From positions 2,604,001 through 2,668,000 of the forward strand of contig NZ_OZ257250.1 in assembly GCF_965279545.1 (NCBI RefSeq): 64,000 nt of DNA, given 5' to 3'. Each line of letters starts with the position of its first letter. The first letter of the stretch is position 1. The notes under the pieces are model-generated. The model saw nothing but the letters and a program-made list of their open reading frames with translations, was not told the DNA's origin and ran no database searches. The position numbers and the translations under genes were made by a program. Of the stretch, positions 1 through 8,157 are shown piece after piece. Source of the stretch: Methylibium sp965279545 (GTDB taxonomy: Bacteria > Pseudomonadota > Gammaproteobacteria > Burkholderiales > Burkholderiaceae_C).

Positions 1-763
1 CCTCGCCCGCCACGAGTTGCTCGCGCGGCTCGGACTTCGGCGAAAAAACGCCGAGCTGCTCCAGCGGATAGACGGTATCGGTCGCCATCATGCGGATGCG
101 ATCGCCCTTGCGCAGCACGCCGTCGACCATGCGCACCAGCATCACGACGCCGACGTAGTTGTCGAACCACGAGTCGATGATCATCGCGCGCGGCGGCCCG
201 TCGGGCATGCCGCGCGGCGCCGGCATGCGGGTGATCACGGCCTCGAGGATGTCCTCGATGCCCTCTCCGGTCTTGGCCGAGCAGGGGATCGCATGCTCGG
301 CATCGATGCCGATCACGTCCTCGATCTCGGCCTTGGCGTTCTCGGGATCGGCTTGCGGCAGATCCATCTTGTTGAGCACCGGCACGACCTCGACGCCGAG
401 ATCCAGCGCGGTGTAGCAGTTCGCCACCGTCTGCGCCTCGACGCCCTGCGAAGCGTCGACCACCAGCAAGGCGCCCTCGCAGGCCGACAGCGAGCGGCTG
501 ACTTCATAGCTGAAGTCCACATGCCCGGGCGTGTCGATCAGGTTGAGCTGATAAACCTGACCGTCGCGCGCCTTGTACTTCAGCGCCGCAGTCTGTGCCT
601 TGATCGTGATGCCGCGCTCGCGTTCGATGTCCATCGAGTCGAGCACCTGCGCTTCCATCTCGCGGTCGCTCAGCCCCCCGCAGCGCTGGATGATGCGGTC
701 GGCCAGAGTGCTCTTGCCGTGATCGATGTGGGCAATGATCGAGAAATTGCGAATGTGGTCCAT
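1..763 (-). CDS. lepA: Elongation factor 4 (LepA), N-terminal part, cut by window edge
   Basis: Ribosome-associated translational GTPase (back-translocase/EF4). The reading frame begins at the ATG at 763 and runs off the window at base 1, leaving about 254 residues. The start MDHIRNFSIIAHIDHGKSTL contains the G1 P-loop (AHIDHGKST). The G2 switch region (ERERGITIKAQ), G3 (DTPGHVDF) and G4 (NKMD) follow in order, and the start of domain II is present. This order is diagnostic for LepA. It lies downstream of mucD on the same strand, across a 542-bp gap that contains a terminator hairpin and two further hairpins, so it may have its own regulated leader. Confidence 0.97.
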   Translation of the reverse strand, partial: MDHIRNFSIIAHIDHGKSTLADRIIQRCGGLSDREMEAQVLDSMDIERERGITIKAQTAALKYKARDGQVYQLNLIDTPGHVDFSYEVSRSLSACEGALLVVDASQGVEAQTVANCYTALDLGVEVVPVLNKMDLPQADPENAKAEIEDVIGIDAEHAIPCSAKTGEGIEDILEAVITRMPAPRGMPDGPPRAMIIDSWFDNYVGVVMLVRMVDGVLRKGDRIRMMATDTVYPLEQLGVFSPKSEPREQLVAGE

Positions 764-805
764 CTGACCTTCGTACGTCTCAGGAGTCGGCTCGCGCAGA
801 GGACA

Positions 806-822
806 CAACGGCACAGCCGTTG
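806..822 (-). repeat. Perfect 7-bp inverted repeat in lepA leader (hairpin 2)
   Basis: CAACGGC, a 3-nt loop (ACA), then GCCGTTG. It lies 43 nt upstream of the lepA start and would fold in the lepA 5' leader. There is no T-tract, so it is not a terminator. Confidence 0.5.
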
Positions 823-833
823 CAGCGCAAGCT

Positions 834-852
834 CACATCGCGCAGCGATGTG
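834..852 (-). repeat. Perfect 7-bp inverted repeat in lepA leader (hairpin 1)
   Basis: CACATCG, a 5-nt loop (CGCAG), then CGATGTG. It lies between the terminator at 879-910 and the hairpin at 806-822, so the lepA leader contains three consecutive hairpins. Confidence 0.5.
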
Positions 853-878
853 AAGGCGCATCGCGCCGTGCTGCAGCT

Positions 879-910
879 AAAAAAAAGGCACGTCAAACCG
901 GTGACGCGCC
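879..910 (-). terminator. Intrinsic terminator upstream of lepA
   Basis: Read on the minus strand: a 9-bp stem (GGCGCGTCA pairing with TGACGTGCC, one G-U pair), a 6-nt loop, then eight T residues. It lies about 395 nt beyond the mucD stop and 116 nt before the lepA start. It could end the sigma-E operon, end a small RNA, or act as an attenuator for lepA. Confidence 0.8.
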
Positions 911-945
911 TTCCAACAAAAAACGTTTGGCAACTGCTTCGTTGG
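879..945 (-). ncRNA. Candidate small RNA or attenuated leader upstream of lepA
   Basis: A -10-like TACAAT lies at 957-952 on the minus strand with no good -35, which predicts a transcript starting near 945 and ending at the terminator at 879. The roughly 67-nt product would contain a CCAAC/GTTGG pairing ahead of the terminator stem. No known sRNA family was recognised. The promoter is weak, so this is a candidate only. Confidence 0.3.
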
Positions 946-1039
946 GCTTTCATTGTAGCCACATCAACCGCGCCGGAAACCGCGCCAGTGCTCGGTTTTA
1001 CGCCGTTGCGGTGTGCCAACAGGGAATTTTATAAACATG

Positions 1040-1048
1040 TTATCCACA
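1040..1048 (+). promoter_or_regulatory. Consensus DnaA box
   Basis: TTATCCACA is an exact match to the high-affinity DnaA box. A weaker reverse match (TGTGGACGA, 7 of 9) lies at 1065-1073. There are too few boxes and no AT-rich unwinding region here, so this is not an origin. It could be a regulatory or titration site, or chance. Confidence 0.4.
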
Positions 1049-1305
1049 ATAACCTGTGGGTGTCCTGTGGACGATTTTCGTGACCCCCACTATTACTCAA
1101 GGATGCATGTAAAACACCTTGCAATCGCCCAGATTCTAGTGGATCAGCGCGTCAATCGGATGCAACAAAAGTGAGTGTGTGCTCACAATCAACTTCTTTC
1201 CAGTTCAAAGCATCCTGGCGCATTGGAGAAATTTCCGTTCGGCGAAAAAACCGGGCAGGGCGCTAGGTTGCCTGCTTGACTCGGGCCGGGACCCGGTCTC
1301 CCGCT

Positions 1306-2817
1306 TCACTTGCCCGTACGGATCAGCGCGTACTGCGCCCACTCTCCGCGCCGAAAGAGGACGTTGATGGGCTTGCTCTTGTCGAGCTTGGCAATCACGG
1401 CCTCGAACTGCTTCACATCGGCGATCTCGACATTGCTCACCGACAAGATCACGTCCCCTTCGCGAAGTCCGGCACGTGCGGCCGCGCCCTCCACTGATTC
1501 GATGCGCACGCCACCACGGAGCTTGAGTTCGCGTTTTTGCTCATCGCTCAGGTTGACCAACATCAGACCCAGCGCGCCCGTGGCAACACTCGGCGTTGGC
1601 GCCGGCTTGCTCTCCGGCACCGACGCGCGGCGCCCCCCTTCGGGCTCGAGTTCCGCCACGGTCACGCCGAGATCACGCGAGTTGCCGCGGCGGAACACCT
1701 GCAGGCTGGCCTTGCTGCCCGGCTTGGTGCTGCCGACCAGGCGCGGCAAGTCGCTCGACTTCTCGACCGTCTTGCCGTCGAACCTCATGATGATGTCACC
1801 CGCCTCGACGCCGGCCTTGTCGGCCGGCCCCCCCGCCTCGACCGAGCGCACCAGGGCGCCGGAGGCCTTGCCCAGGCCCAGGGACTCGGCCACGTCTTTC
1901 GTGACCTCCCCGATCTGCACGCCGATGCGTCCGCGCACCACGCGCCCACCGGCGCGCAGTTGATCCGCCACGCGCGTGGCTTCGTCCATCGGGATCGCGA
2001 ACGAGATGCCCATGAAGCCGCCCGAGCGGCTGAGGATCTGCGAGTTGATGCCGACCACCTCGCCGCGCAGGTTGATCAGCGGCCCGCCGGAGTTGCCCGG
2101 ATTGATCGCCACATCGGTCTGGATGAAAGGCACGAACTCACCGGTGTCGCGCCCCTTGGCGCTGACGATGCCGGCCGTCACGCTGTTCTCCAGACCGAAG
2201 GGCGAGCCGATCGCCATCACCCACTCGCCGACCTTCAGCTTGCTCACGTCGCCGATCTTCACTGACGGCAATCCGGCCGCCTCGATCTTGACGACCGCCA
2301 CATCGGTGCGCTTGTCCGCTCCGATCAGCTTCGCCTTGAACTCACGCTTGTCGGTCAGCGTGACGTAAACCTCGTCCGCACCATCCACCACGTGCGCGTT
2401 CGTCATCACGTAGCCATCGGCCGTGAAGATGAAGCCCGAGCCGACACCGCGCTGCTGCTCTTCTTCGGGGGCCTGCCGCCGCGGATCGGGCCGCTGGCCC
2501 GGCATCTGCCCCGGGGGCGTACCGAAGAAACGCCGGAAGAATTCCTGCATCTCCTCGTCCACCTCGGGGCTGGCGCCACGCTGAGCGCCGCGGGTGCGCT
2601 CGGTGGTGCGGATATTCACCACCGCCGGGCCGACCTGTTCGACCAGGTCGGTGAAATCGGGCAAGCCACGTGCCGCGGCCACCGCCGGCTGGGCGTGACC
2701 GGCATGCGGCACCAGCGTGACGCCAAGCGTCAGTACACCGGCGACGCTCATCGCCGCCATCCAGATCCAGGAACGCACGCGCCACTGCGGGCGCGACACT
2801 TCAGTTCTTGCTTGCAT
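1306..2817 (-). CDS. mucD: Periplasmic Do-family serine protease MucD/DegQ
   Basis: HtrA-type protease/chaperone that degrades misfolded envelope proteins. It has an N-terminal signal segment (about residues 14-43, ending GHAQ) and then a trypsin-like domain with His in TNAHVV (about 142), Asp in TDVAVV (about 172) and Ser in GNSGGP (about 243). Two C-terminal PDZ domains follow (GALVRSVEAGGPADKAGV and a second ending near the stop). The start at 2817 was chosen because a GAGG ribosome-binding sequence lies 5 nt upstream; ATG 2820 is an alternative, and the longer upstream extension is not conserved-looking. As last gene of the rpoE-rseA-rseB-mucD cluster it is expected to be a sigma-E target. 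Confidence 0.95.
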   Translation of the reverse strand: MQARTEVSRPQWRVRSWIWMAAMSVAGVLTLGVTLVPHAGHAQPAVAAARGLPDFTDLVEQVGPAVVNIRTTERTRGAQRGASPEVDEEMQEFFRRFFGTPPGQMPGQRPDPRRQAPEEEQQRGVGSGFIFTADGYVMTNAHVVDGADEVYVTLTDKREFKAKLIGADKRTDVAVVKIEAAGLPSVKIGDVSKLKVGEWVMAIGSPFGLENSVTAGIVSAKGRDTGEFVPFIQTDVAINPGNSGGPLINLRGEVVGINSQILSRSGGFMGISFAIPMDEATRVADQLRAGGRVVRGRIGVQIGEVTKDVAESLGLGKASGALVRSVEAGGPADKAGVEAGDIIMRFDGKTVEKSSDLPRLVGSTKPGSKASLQVFRRGNSRDLGVTVAELEPEGGRRASVPESKPAPTPSVATGALGLMLVNLSDEQKRELKLRGGVRIESVEGAAARAGLREGDVILSVSNVEIADVKQFEAVIAKLDKSKPINVLFRRGEWAQYALIRTGK

Positions 2818-2896
2818 CATCACCTCATACCAACAGTCGACCAGAGAGCCATGACACCGCAAGCGCCAAGCCCGGCGCCGTGAGATCACGAAACCG

Positions 2897-3958
2897 TCAG
2901 CGGGGTTCCAGTGCCGCTGCAAATGTGCGCAGCGTCACGACCGGCACGTCGCCGATCACGGTGATCCACCACTCACCGCGGCGGCGCGTCAGCGTCTGCG
3001 TGGCCCCCATCGCCATCAACATCTCGCGACGGTGCCAGCGTGGCATGTAGGGTTCGATGAACACCGACACATAGGTCAGACCATCGGAGTAGATCGCCTG
3101 CAACACGGCCGGCGGCGCCATCGCAAACTCGCCCTGCGCTGCGGTCGCCTGGGCCTGCTCTTCGGCCGGGGCGTTCATCACGCGCTTGACGCTGCTGACA
3201 TGGCGAAAACCAGGCGGCAGCTCGCGCAGCACCCATCCCTCGCGCCCGAGATCGACTTCCCGCAGCGCAGGGCGCTCGACGTGATAGCCCTCGAGCCGCT
3301 TCATGGCCTGCAGCACCAGCTCGGGCCGCGGCTTCACGCCGATCAGCACCTCGGAGAAGGCCGAGGTCTCCAGCACGACGTCGCGCTCGTCGAAGACCTC
3401 GGAACGCAGCAGCAGGCCCGAAGTCCGCTCTGCCCAAAGCCGGTAGCCGAAACGGTAGCCATCCTTGGGCTGCAGCAACAGCACGTTGGCCTCGTGGCCG
3501 GCCACGCGTCCGTCGCCCACCGACTTGACGTCGTAGAACGGCACGATGCGATCGGCTCCCGCCGACAGCAGCAGCGGGAACTGGCCCATGGCCTGGCGCG
3601 TCTCCACCACGGCAACCCGGCTGTGCGGCCACAGGCTGTGCACCAGATCGTTGTAACGGTAGACCTGACGCTGCTGGCCGTCGAGCGACTCGATGCGCTC
3701 GAACTGATTACGTCCTTCGCAGAAATGCACGATGCGCGCGCTGGCCACCGACCCGGCCGCCGTCACGACAAAGGTCCCCTGGAAATTGCGTTTCCCGGCC
3801 GCCTCGTGGATGCGGGCCAGCCAGTAGCGCGCATCGCGCGCCTCGACCAGTGGGTCGCTGCTGCCTGCCTGCGCCCTGGCAGCGGTCGGCAGCAACGCTG
3901 CCATCAGGACCATGGCCGGCATGGCGCGCAACCCGCGCGAGACGATGGCGTGCAGCAT
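2897..3958 (-). CDS. rseB: Sigma-E regulatory protein MucB/RseB
   Basis: Periplasmic protein that binds the anti-sigma factor RseA/MucA and shields it from proteolysis until lipid or LPS signals arrive. The 353-residue product has a signal peptide (about 1-29, ending ARAQ). The lipoprotein-LolA-like domain follows (RNFQGTFVV, HFCEGRNQFERIESLDG), then the C-terminal MucB/RseB domain (LPPGFRHVSSVKR, YSDGLTYVSVFIEP). Length and order fit the family. It starts 2 nt after the rseA stop. Confidence 0.93.
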   Translation of the reverse strand: MLHAIVSRGLRAMPAMVLMAALLPTAARAQAGSSDPLVEARDARYWLARIHEAAGKRNFQGTFVVTAAGSVASARIVHFCEGRNQFERIESLDGQQRQVYRYNDLVHSLWPHSRVAVVETRQAMGQFPLLLSAGADRIVPFYDVKSVGDGRVAGHEANVLLLQPKDGYRFGYRLWAERTSGLLLRSEVFDERDVVLETSAFSEVLIGVKPRPELVLQAMKRLEGYHVERPALREVDLGREGWVLRELPPGFRHVSSVKRVMNAPAEEQAQATAAQGEFAMAPPAVLQAIYSDGLTYVSVFIEPYMPRWHRREMLMAMGATQTLTRRRGEWWITVIGDVPVVTLRTFAAALEPR

Positions 3959-3960
3959 GC

Positions 3961-4617
3961 TCAGCGAGAGGCGGCCGCCGCGGCGCCGTCGTACGTCGCG
4001 CTGCGCAGGAAGCCCGAGGGCACGCCCAAGGCCGAGCTGCCGCCGAACTGCTTGTGGGCCGTGAGGTACTGGTCGAGCCGTGCGTCACGGATCAGCACAC
4101 CACTGGCCGGCTCCGCCTGCTCGGGTGTCGCCTGGGCCACCACTTTGGACGCTGCCGACGGCAGCACTGGCGACAGCGGCGCCCGAGCCAGCTGGGGTGC
4201 GGCGGCCTGTGGCCCCGGCAGTCGGATGATCGTCAAGATCCCGACCACGGCCAGGAATCCGGCCGCGACAGCCGCCGGCGTGGCCCAGCGCCGCACAAGC
4301 CTTGCAGAGCGTGGCCTCGATGCCGAGGCCGCATCGGTCGCTGCTGAGGCCGCCGGCTTCGGCTGGGGCGCCAGGATGACCGGCTCCTGATCGAGCCGCT
4401 CCCGCAGACGCCGCAGAAAGACCGCATCCCGACCACGCCCACAGAGCTCTTCGGACCGCAGGGCATCACCGATCAACTGGTAGCTGTGCCATCGTTCGCG
4501 CACACCAGGCTCGTGGCGCCACTTCGCGCTGACCACCGCGGCCATGCCGGCATCAGCCTCACCATCAACCAGGGCCGAAAGGGCCTCGGCCCCCTGCAGG
4601 TTCTCGACATCACTCAT
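3961..4617 (-). CDS. rseA: Anti-sigma-E factor RseA/MucA
   Basis: Inner-membrane anti-sigma factor. The N-terminal cytoplasmic domain (residues 1 to about 60) carries the EALSALVDGE and WHSYQLIGDALR motifs that hold sigma-E. One transmembrane segment follows (about residues 94-114, ATPAAVAAGFLAVVGILTII), then a periplasmic tail that RseB would contact. The start at 4617 (MSDVENLQG) was chosen because the family domain begins there; the upstream in-frame extension runs into rpoE. Product 218 aa. It lies 35 nt downstream of rpoE. Confidence 0.92.
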   Translation of the reverse strand: MSDVENLQGAEALSALVDGEADAGMAAVVSAKWRHEPGVRERWHSYQLIGDALRSEELCGRGRDAVFLRRLRERLDQEPVILAPQPKPAASAATDAASASRPRSARLVRRWATPAAVAAGFLAVVGILTIIRLPGPQAAAPQLARAPLSPVLPSAASKVVAQATPEQAEPASGVLIRDARLDQYLTAHKQFGGSSALGVPSGFLRSATYDGAAAAASR

Positions 4618-4652
4618 CTGAACGCTCCATTGGCCCCAGGGCTCATGCTCTC

Positions 4653-5273
4653 TCACCACCGCTCGCCGGAGCGCTGCTCCAGCATCGGCCGCAACCGCTC
4701 GGCGATCGCCTCGCGTGCCCGGAAGATCCGCGAACGCACCGTCCCGATCGGGCAATTCATCACGTCGGCAATCTCTTCGTAGCTCAGGCCCTCGATCTCG
4801 CGCAGCGTGATGGCCTGCCTCAAGTCCTCGGACAGATCCTCGATCGCGGAGTTCACCGCACTGGCGATTTGTTTCGAGGCCAACAAGGCTTCGGGCGTTT
4901 CGCCGTCGGTTAGTTCGTTCTCGACCCGGGAAGTTTCATCCCCGTCCTCGTCGCGCCCGGCGCGTGCCGATTCGGTCACGAGCAGGTCGCGCTTGAGGTC
5001 GCCGAGCGCCTTCTTGGCGGTGTTTACGGCGATGCGGTACAGCCAGGTGTAGAAGGCGCTCTCGCCGCGAAACTGGGGAATCGCCCGGTAGGCGCGGATG
5101 AAGGTCTCCTGGGCGATGTCCTGGACCAGATCGACATCGCGCACCATGCGCCCGATCAGCCGCTCGATGCGCCGTTGGTACTTGACGACCAGCATCTCGA
5201 AGGCGCGCACGTCACCCTGCTTGACACGGTCGACCAGCAGGGCATCGCTGTCGGGATTCATGCGCTCAGTCAT
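4653..5273 (-). CDS. rpoE: RNA polymerase sigma-E factor (RpoE/AlgU type)
   Basis: ECF sigma factor for the envelope-stress response, 206 aa. Region 2 includes DLVQDIAQETFIRAYRAIPQ and the FYTWLYRIAVNTAKK segment. Region 4 has the helix-turn-helix LSYEEIADVMNCPIGTVRSR. It is first in the rpoE-rseA-rseB-mucD order typical of beta- and gammaproteobacteria. Its start overlaps the preceding YgfX-like gene by 8 nt, so translation is probably coupled. No clear GAACTT-type sigma-E promoter was found just upstream. Confidence 0.96.
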   Translation of the reverse strand: MTERMNPDSDALLVDRVKQGDVRAFEMLVVKYQRRIERLIGRMVRDVDLVQDIAQETFIRAYRAIPQFRGESAFYTWLYRIAVNTAKKALGDLKRDLLVTESARAGRDEDGDETSRVENELTDGETPEALLASKQIASAVNSAIEDLSEDLRQAITLREIEGLSYEEIADVMNCPIGTVRSRIFRAREAIAERLRPMLEQRSGERW

Positions 5274-5727
5274 GTTCGAGCGTCACGTCGCGGGACGCCG
5301 CAGGCGAGTACGCCGCGCAGCGCAAGGCGTGCCAGTCGGCCTCGAGTCCCCGGCGTTGCAGCGGCAACCAGCGTGTGGATCGCCGCGGCCCGGGAGCATC
5401 GGCTCGAAAGCGCAGCAGCAGGCAGCCGTCGAGATCGAGCGCCACCGCCACCCGGCCAGGCTGCGGCTCGGCAGCACCCGAGGCGGGGCCGAGCCACCAC
5501 ACGGCACCGTCCCACCGCAGGCTCAGGACCGGCTCGCACCGGTCCTGCCACAGCAGCCAGGCCGCGCCGGCCGTCACCAGGGCCACGGCGATTGCCGCCA
5601 GCCCGTCTGCGCGCTGCACGGCCCAGACCGCGGTCACGGCGACGGCCAGCGCCGCCAGCAGCCAGAGTGCGGCGCGCACCCGGCCGCCAGGACGAACCAT
5701 CACCGTCACGGCGGGCGCCGCACGCAT
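5266..5727 (-). CDS. Small membrane protein, YgfX-like
   Basis: 153-residue protein. Two hydrophobic segments form a hairpin (about 17-36 and 42-60). A soluble part follows with CEPVLSLRWDG and GRVAVALDLDGCLLLRF, then a W/R-rich end (TRWLPLQRRGLEADWHALR). This layout resembles the YgfX/CptA family, which in Escherichia coli pairs with SdhE; no SdhE is next to it here. The family call rests on pattern only. It overlaps rpoE by 8 nt and follows fabF by 42 nt, a position where related genomes usually have an unnamed small protein. Confidence 0.55.
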   Translation of the reverse strand: MRAAPAVTVMVRPGGRVRAALWLLAALAVAVTAVWAVQRADGLAAIAVALVTAGAAWLLWQDRCEPVLSLRWDGAVWWLGPASGAAEPQPGRVAVALDLDGCLLLRFRADAPGPRRSTRWLPLQRRGLEADWHALRCAAYSPAASRDVTLEHD

Positions 5728-5769
5728 CGCTCGACGGGGACGACAGGCAGGCCAGAAACGGCACGCGCG

Positions 5770-7014
5770 TCAGACGCGCTTGAACACCAGCGTGCCGTTG
5801 GTGCCGCCGAAACCGAAGTTGTTTTTCACGGCGTGCTCGATCTTCATCTCGCGCGCGGTATTGGCGCAGTAGTCCAGGTCGCACTCGGGGTCCTGGTTGA
5901 AGATGTTGATCGTGGGTGGGGACACCTGGTCCCGAATCGCCAGCACGGTGAACACCGACTCGATGCCCCCCGCGCCGCCAAGCAGGTGACCGGTCATGGA
6001 CTTGGTGGAATTGACCACCAGCTTCTTCGCATGGTCGCCGAAAGCCAGCTTGATCGCGTTGCTCTCGTTCAGGTCGCCCAGCGGCGTCGACGTGCCGTGG
6101 GCGTTGAGGTATTGCACCTGATCCGCATGGATGCCGGCATTGCGCAGCGCGGCTTTCATGGCGCGCTTCGGTCCGTCCACATTGGGGGCGGTCATGTGGA
6201 AGGCATCCGCGCCCATGCCGAAGCCGGCGAGCTCGGCATAGATCCGCGCGCCACGCGCCTTGGCATGCTCATACTCTTCGAGCACGAGCACACCAGCCCC
6301 CTCGCCGAGCACGAAGCCATCGCGGTCCCGGTCCCAAGGGCGCGACGCGGTGGCAGGGTCATCGTTGCGGGTCGACAGCGCACGCGCCGCCGCGAAGCCG
6401 CCGATGCCCAGCGGCGACACCGTCGACTCGGCGCCACCGGCGACCATCACGTCGGCGTCGCCCGCCTCGATCATCCGCGCCGACTGGCCGATGCAGTGCA
6501 GCCCGGTGGTGCAGGCAGTGACGATCGCGAGATTCGGCCCGGTGAAACCGCACTGGATCGACAGGTGGCCCGAAATCATGTTGATGATCGAGGCCGGCAC
6601 GAAGAACGGCGAAATCCGCCGCGCACCGCGCGCTGCGTACTCGGCCTGCGTCTCCTCGATCAGCGGCAGGCCACCGATGCCCGAGCCGACCAGACAACCG
6701 ACCCGCTCGGCCTGCTCCTCGCTCAACTCACTCCCGGTGGGCAGCCCGGCATCCCTGACGGCCTGCAGCGACGCTGCGAGGCCGTAATGGATGAAGGTGT
6801 CCATGTGCCGGGCTTCCTTGGCGGGGATGTAGTCCTCGATCTGGAAACCCTTGACCTCGCCGGCGATGCGACAGGCCAACTTGGAGGCATCGAACTTGGT
6901 GACAGTGGTGATGCCGGACGTGCCGGCCACCAGTTGGGACCACGACTCGTTCACCGTATTGCCCAGGGGGCTGACGAGACCGAGCCCGGTCACGACGACG
7001 CGACGACGGCTCAT
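5770..7014 (-). CDS. fabF: 3-oxoacyl-ACP synthase II (FabF)
   Basis: Condensing enzyme that elongates acyl-ACP with malonyl-ACP in type II fatty-acid synthesis. The 414-residue thiolase-fold protein carries the KASII Cys-His-His triad: Cys in VTACTTGLHCIG, His in NAHGTSTPLGD and His in KSMTGHLLGGAGG. The N-terminus (MSRRRVVVTGLGLVSPLG) and C-terminus (NNFGFGGTNGTLVFKR) are intact. It lies 37 nt downstream of acpP, the usual pairing. Confidence 0.97.
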   Translation of the reverse strand: MSRRRVVVTGLGLVSPLGNTVNESWSQLVAGTSGITTVTKFDASKLACRIAGEVKGFQIEDYIPAKEARHMDTFIHYGLAASLQAVRDAGLPTGSELSEEQAERVGCLVGSGIGGLPLIEETQAEYAARGARRISPFFVPASIINMISGHLSIQCGFTGPNLAIVTACTTGLHCIGQSARMIEAGDADVMVAGGAESTVSPLGIGGFAAARALSTRNDDPATASRPWDRDRDGFVLGEGAGVLVLEEYEHAKARGARIYAELAGFGMGADAFHMTAPNVDGPKRAMKAALRNAGIHADQVQYLNAHGTSTPLGDLNESNAIKLAFGDHAKKLVVNSTKSMTGHLLGGAGGIESVFTVLAIRDQVSPPTINIFNQDPECDLDYCANTAREMKIEHAVKNNFGFGGTNGTLVFKRV

Positions 7015-7051
7015 GCGCTGCAGGAACGGAAGGAAACGGGAACCGCGGCCG

Positions 7052-7291
7052 TCAGGCCTTGGCGTGGTTCTTGGCGTAATCGATCGCCAGCTGCACGGTC
7101 GTGATCTTCTCGGCCTCTTCGTCGGGGATCTCGATGCTGAACTCGTCCTCGAGTGCCATCACCAGTTCGACGGTGTCCAGCGAATCCGCGCCCAGATCGG
7201 CGACGAAGGCTTTTTCGTTGGTGACCTCGCCCTCGGCCACGCCGAGTTGCTCGGCGATGATCTTCTTGACGCGTGCTTCGATGTCGCTCAT
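7052..7291 (-). CDS. acpP: Acyl carrier protein
   Basis: Small acidic carrier (79 aa) that holds acyl chains on 4'-phosphopantetheine attached to Ser in the DSL motif (GADSLDTVELV). The start at 7291 (MSDIEARVKKI) has a strong GGAGGA ribosome-binding site 5 nt upstream, which rules out the longer in-frame start at 7315. It sits between fabG and fabF, as in most Proteobacteria. A 119-bp gap from fabG may hold a dedicated acpP promoter, but I could not identify one with confidence. Confidence 0.97.
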   Translation of the reverse strand: MSDIEARVKKIIAEQLGVAEGEVTNEKAFVADLGADSLDTVELVMALEDEFSIEIPDEEAEKITTVQLAIDYAKNHAKA

Positions 7292-7410
7292 GACTCCTCC
7301 AAGGAGAGTTTGCAAAAACAGCCCGTGATTCTAGTTGCTCCGGCGTGACAACTCCGGCGCAGCGGCGCGGCCCCGGGGCGACGGGCCGCACCGCGCTCTG
7401 ATTCCCCGCT

Positions 7411-8157
7411 TCAGCTCATGAACATGCCGCCGTTGACGTGCAGTTCGGTGCCGGTGATGTAAGCGGCCTGTTTCGATGCCAGGAAGGCCACGGCGTCGGC
7501 GATCTCCTGCGGCGCGCCCAGGCGCCCGAGCGGGATCTGGGCCAGCAACGCCACCTTCTGCGCTTCGGGCAGGCCCTCGGTCATGTCGGTCGCGATGAAG
7601 CCCGGCGCCACGCAGTTGACCGTGATGCCGCGGCTGCCCAGTTCGCGCGCCAGCGAGCGGGTCATGCCGGCCACGCCGGCCTTCGCCGCGGCGTAGTTGG
7701 CCTGCCCCGCGTTGCCGCTCGCACCGACCACCGAGGTGATGTTGATGATGCGGCCGTAGCGCTGCTTCATCATCGGCCGGATCACGGCGCGGCTGGCCCG
7801 GAACACCGCCTTCAGGTTGGTGTCGAGCACGGCGTCCCAGTCGTCGTCCTTCATGCGCATCGACAAGGTGTCACGCGTGATGCCGGCGTTGTTGACGAGC
7901 ACGTGCAGGCCGCCGTCCTGCTTGACGATCGCGTCGATCGCCGCCTCAAGCGCCACGCCGTCGTTCACATCCAGCACCAGGCCCCGCCCGCCCTGCGCGG
8001 CCAGCGCTTCGCCGATGGCGGCCGCGCCGGCCTCGCTGGTCGCGGTGCCAATGACCTTGAAGCCGCTTGCGGCCAGCGTGGTCGCGATGGCGCGACCGAT
8101 GCCACGGCTCGCGCCCGTGACCAGCGCCACCTGCGCCGGGGATAGATCCGTGCTCAT
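7411..8157 (-). CDS. fabG: 3-oxoacyl-ACP reductase (FabG)
   Basis: NADPH-dependent short-chain dehydrogenase that reduces 3-oxoacyl-ACP, 248 aa. It shows the cofactor motif TGASRGIG, the NNAG motif, catalytic Ser in ITSVVGASGN and the Tyr-x-x-x-Lys pair in YAAAKAG. The C-terminus has the FabG signature ITGTELHVNGGMFM. The start at 8157 overlaps the fabD stop by 4 nt (ATGA), so the two are translationally coupled. Confidence 0.96.
   Translation of the reverse strand: MSTDLSPAQVALVTGASRGIGRAIATTLAASGFKVIGTATSEAGAAAIGEALAAQGGRGLVLDVNDGVALEAAIDAIVKQDGGLHVLVNNAGITRDTLSMRMKDDDWDAVLDTNLKAVFRASRAVIRPMMKQRYGRIINITSVVGASGNAGQANYAAAKAGVAGMTRSLARELGSRGITVNCVAPGFIATDMTEGLPEAQKVALLAQIPLGRLGAPQEIADAVAFLASKQAAYITGTELHVNGGMFMS

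Larger units (their letters stand above)
764..1305. other. 542-bp intergenic region between mucD and lepA
   Basis: No convincing protein-coding gene is visible on either strand. On the minus strand towards lepA it holds a possible -10 box (957-952), an intrinsic terminator (910-879) and two perfect 7-bp inverted repeats (834-852 and 806-822). A consensus DnaA box lies at 1040-1048. The stretch from about 1080 to 1305 shows no structure I can support beyond short GC palindromes just after the mucD stop. Confidence 0.6.

Noticed and set aside
1040..1073. Replication origin at the DnaA boxes
   Set aside because: Only one exact and one weak box, no AT-rich unwinding element, and no dnaA, dnaN, parAB or rpmH nearby.
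2818..2922. 35-residue N-terminal extension of mucD to ATG 2922
   Set aside because: It overlaps rseB, lacks a ribosome-binding site and would bury the signal peptide; GAGG precedes the downstream ATG pair.
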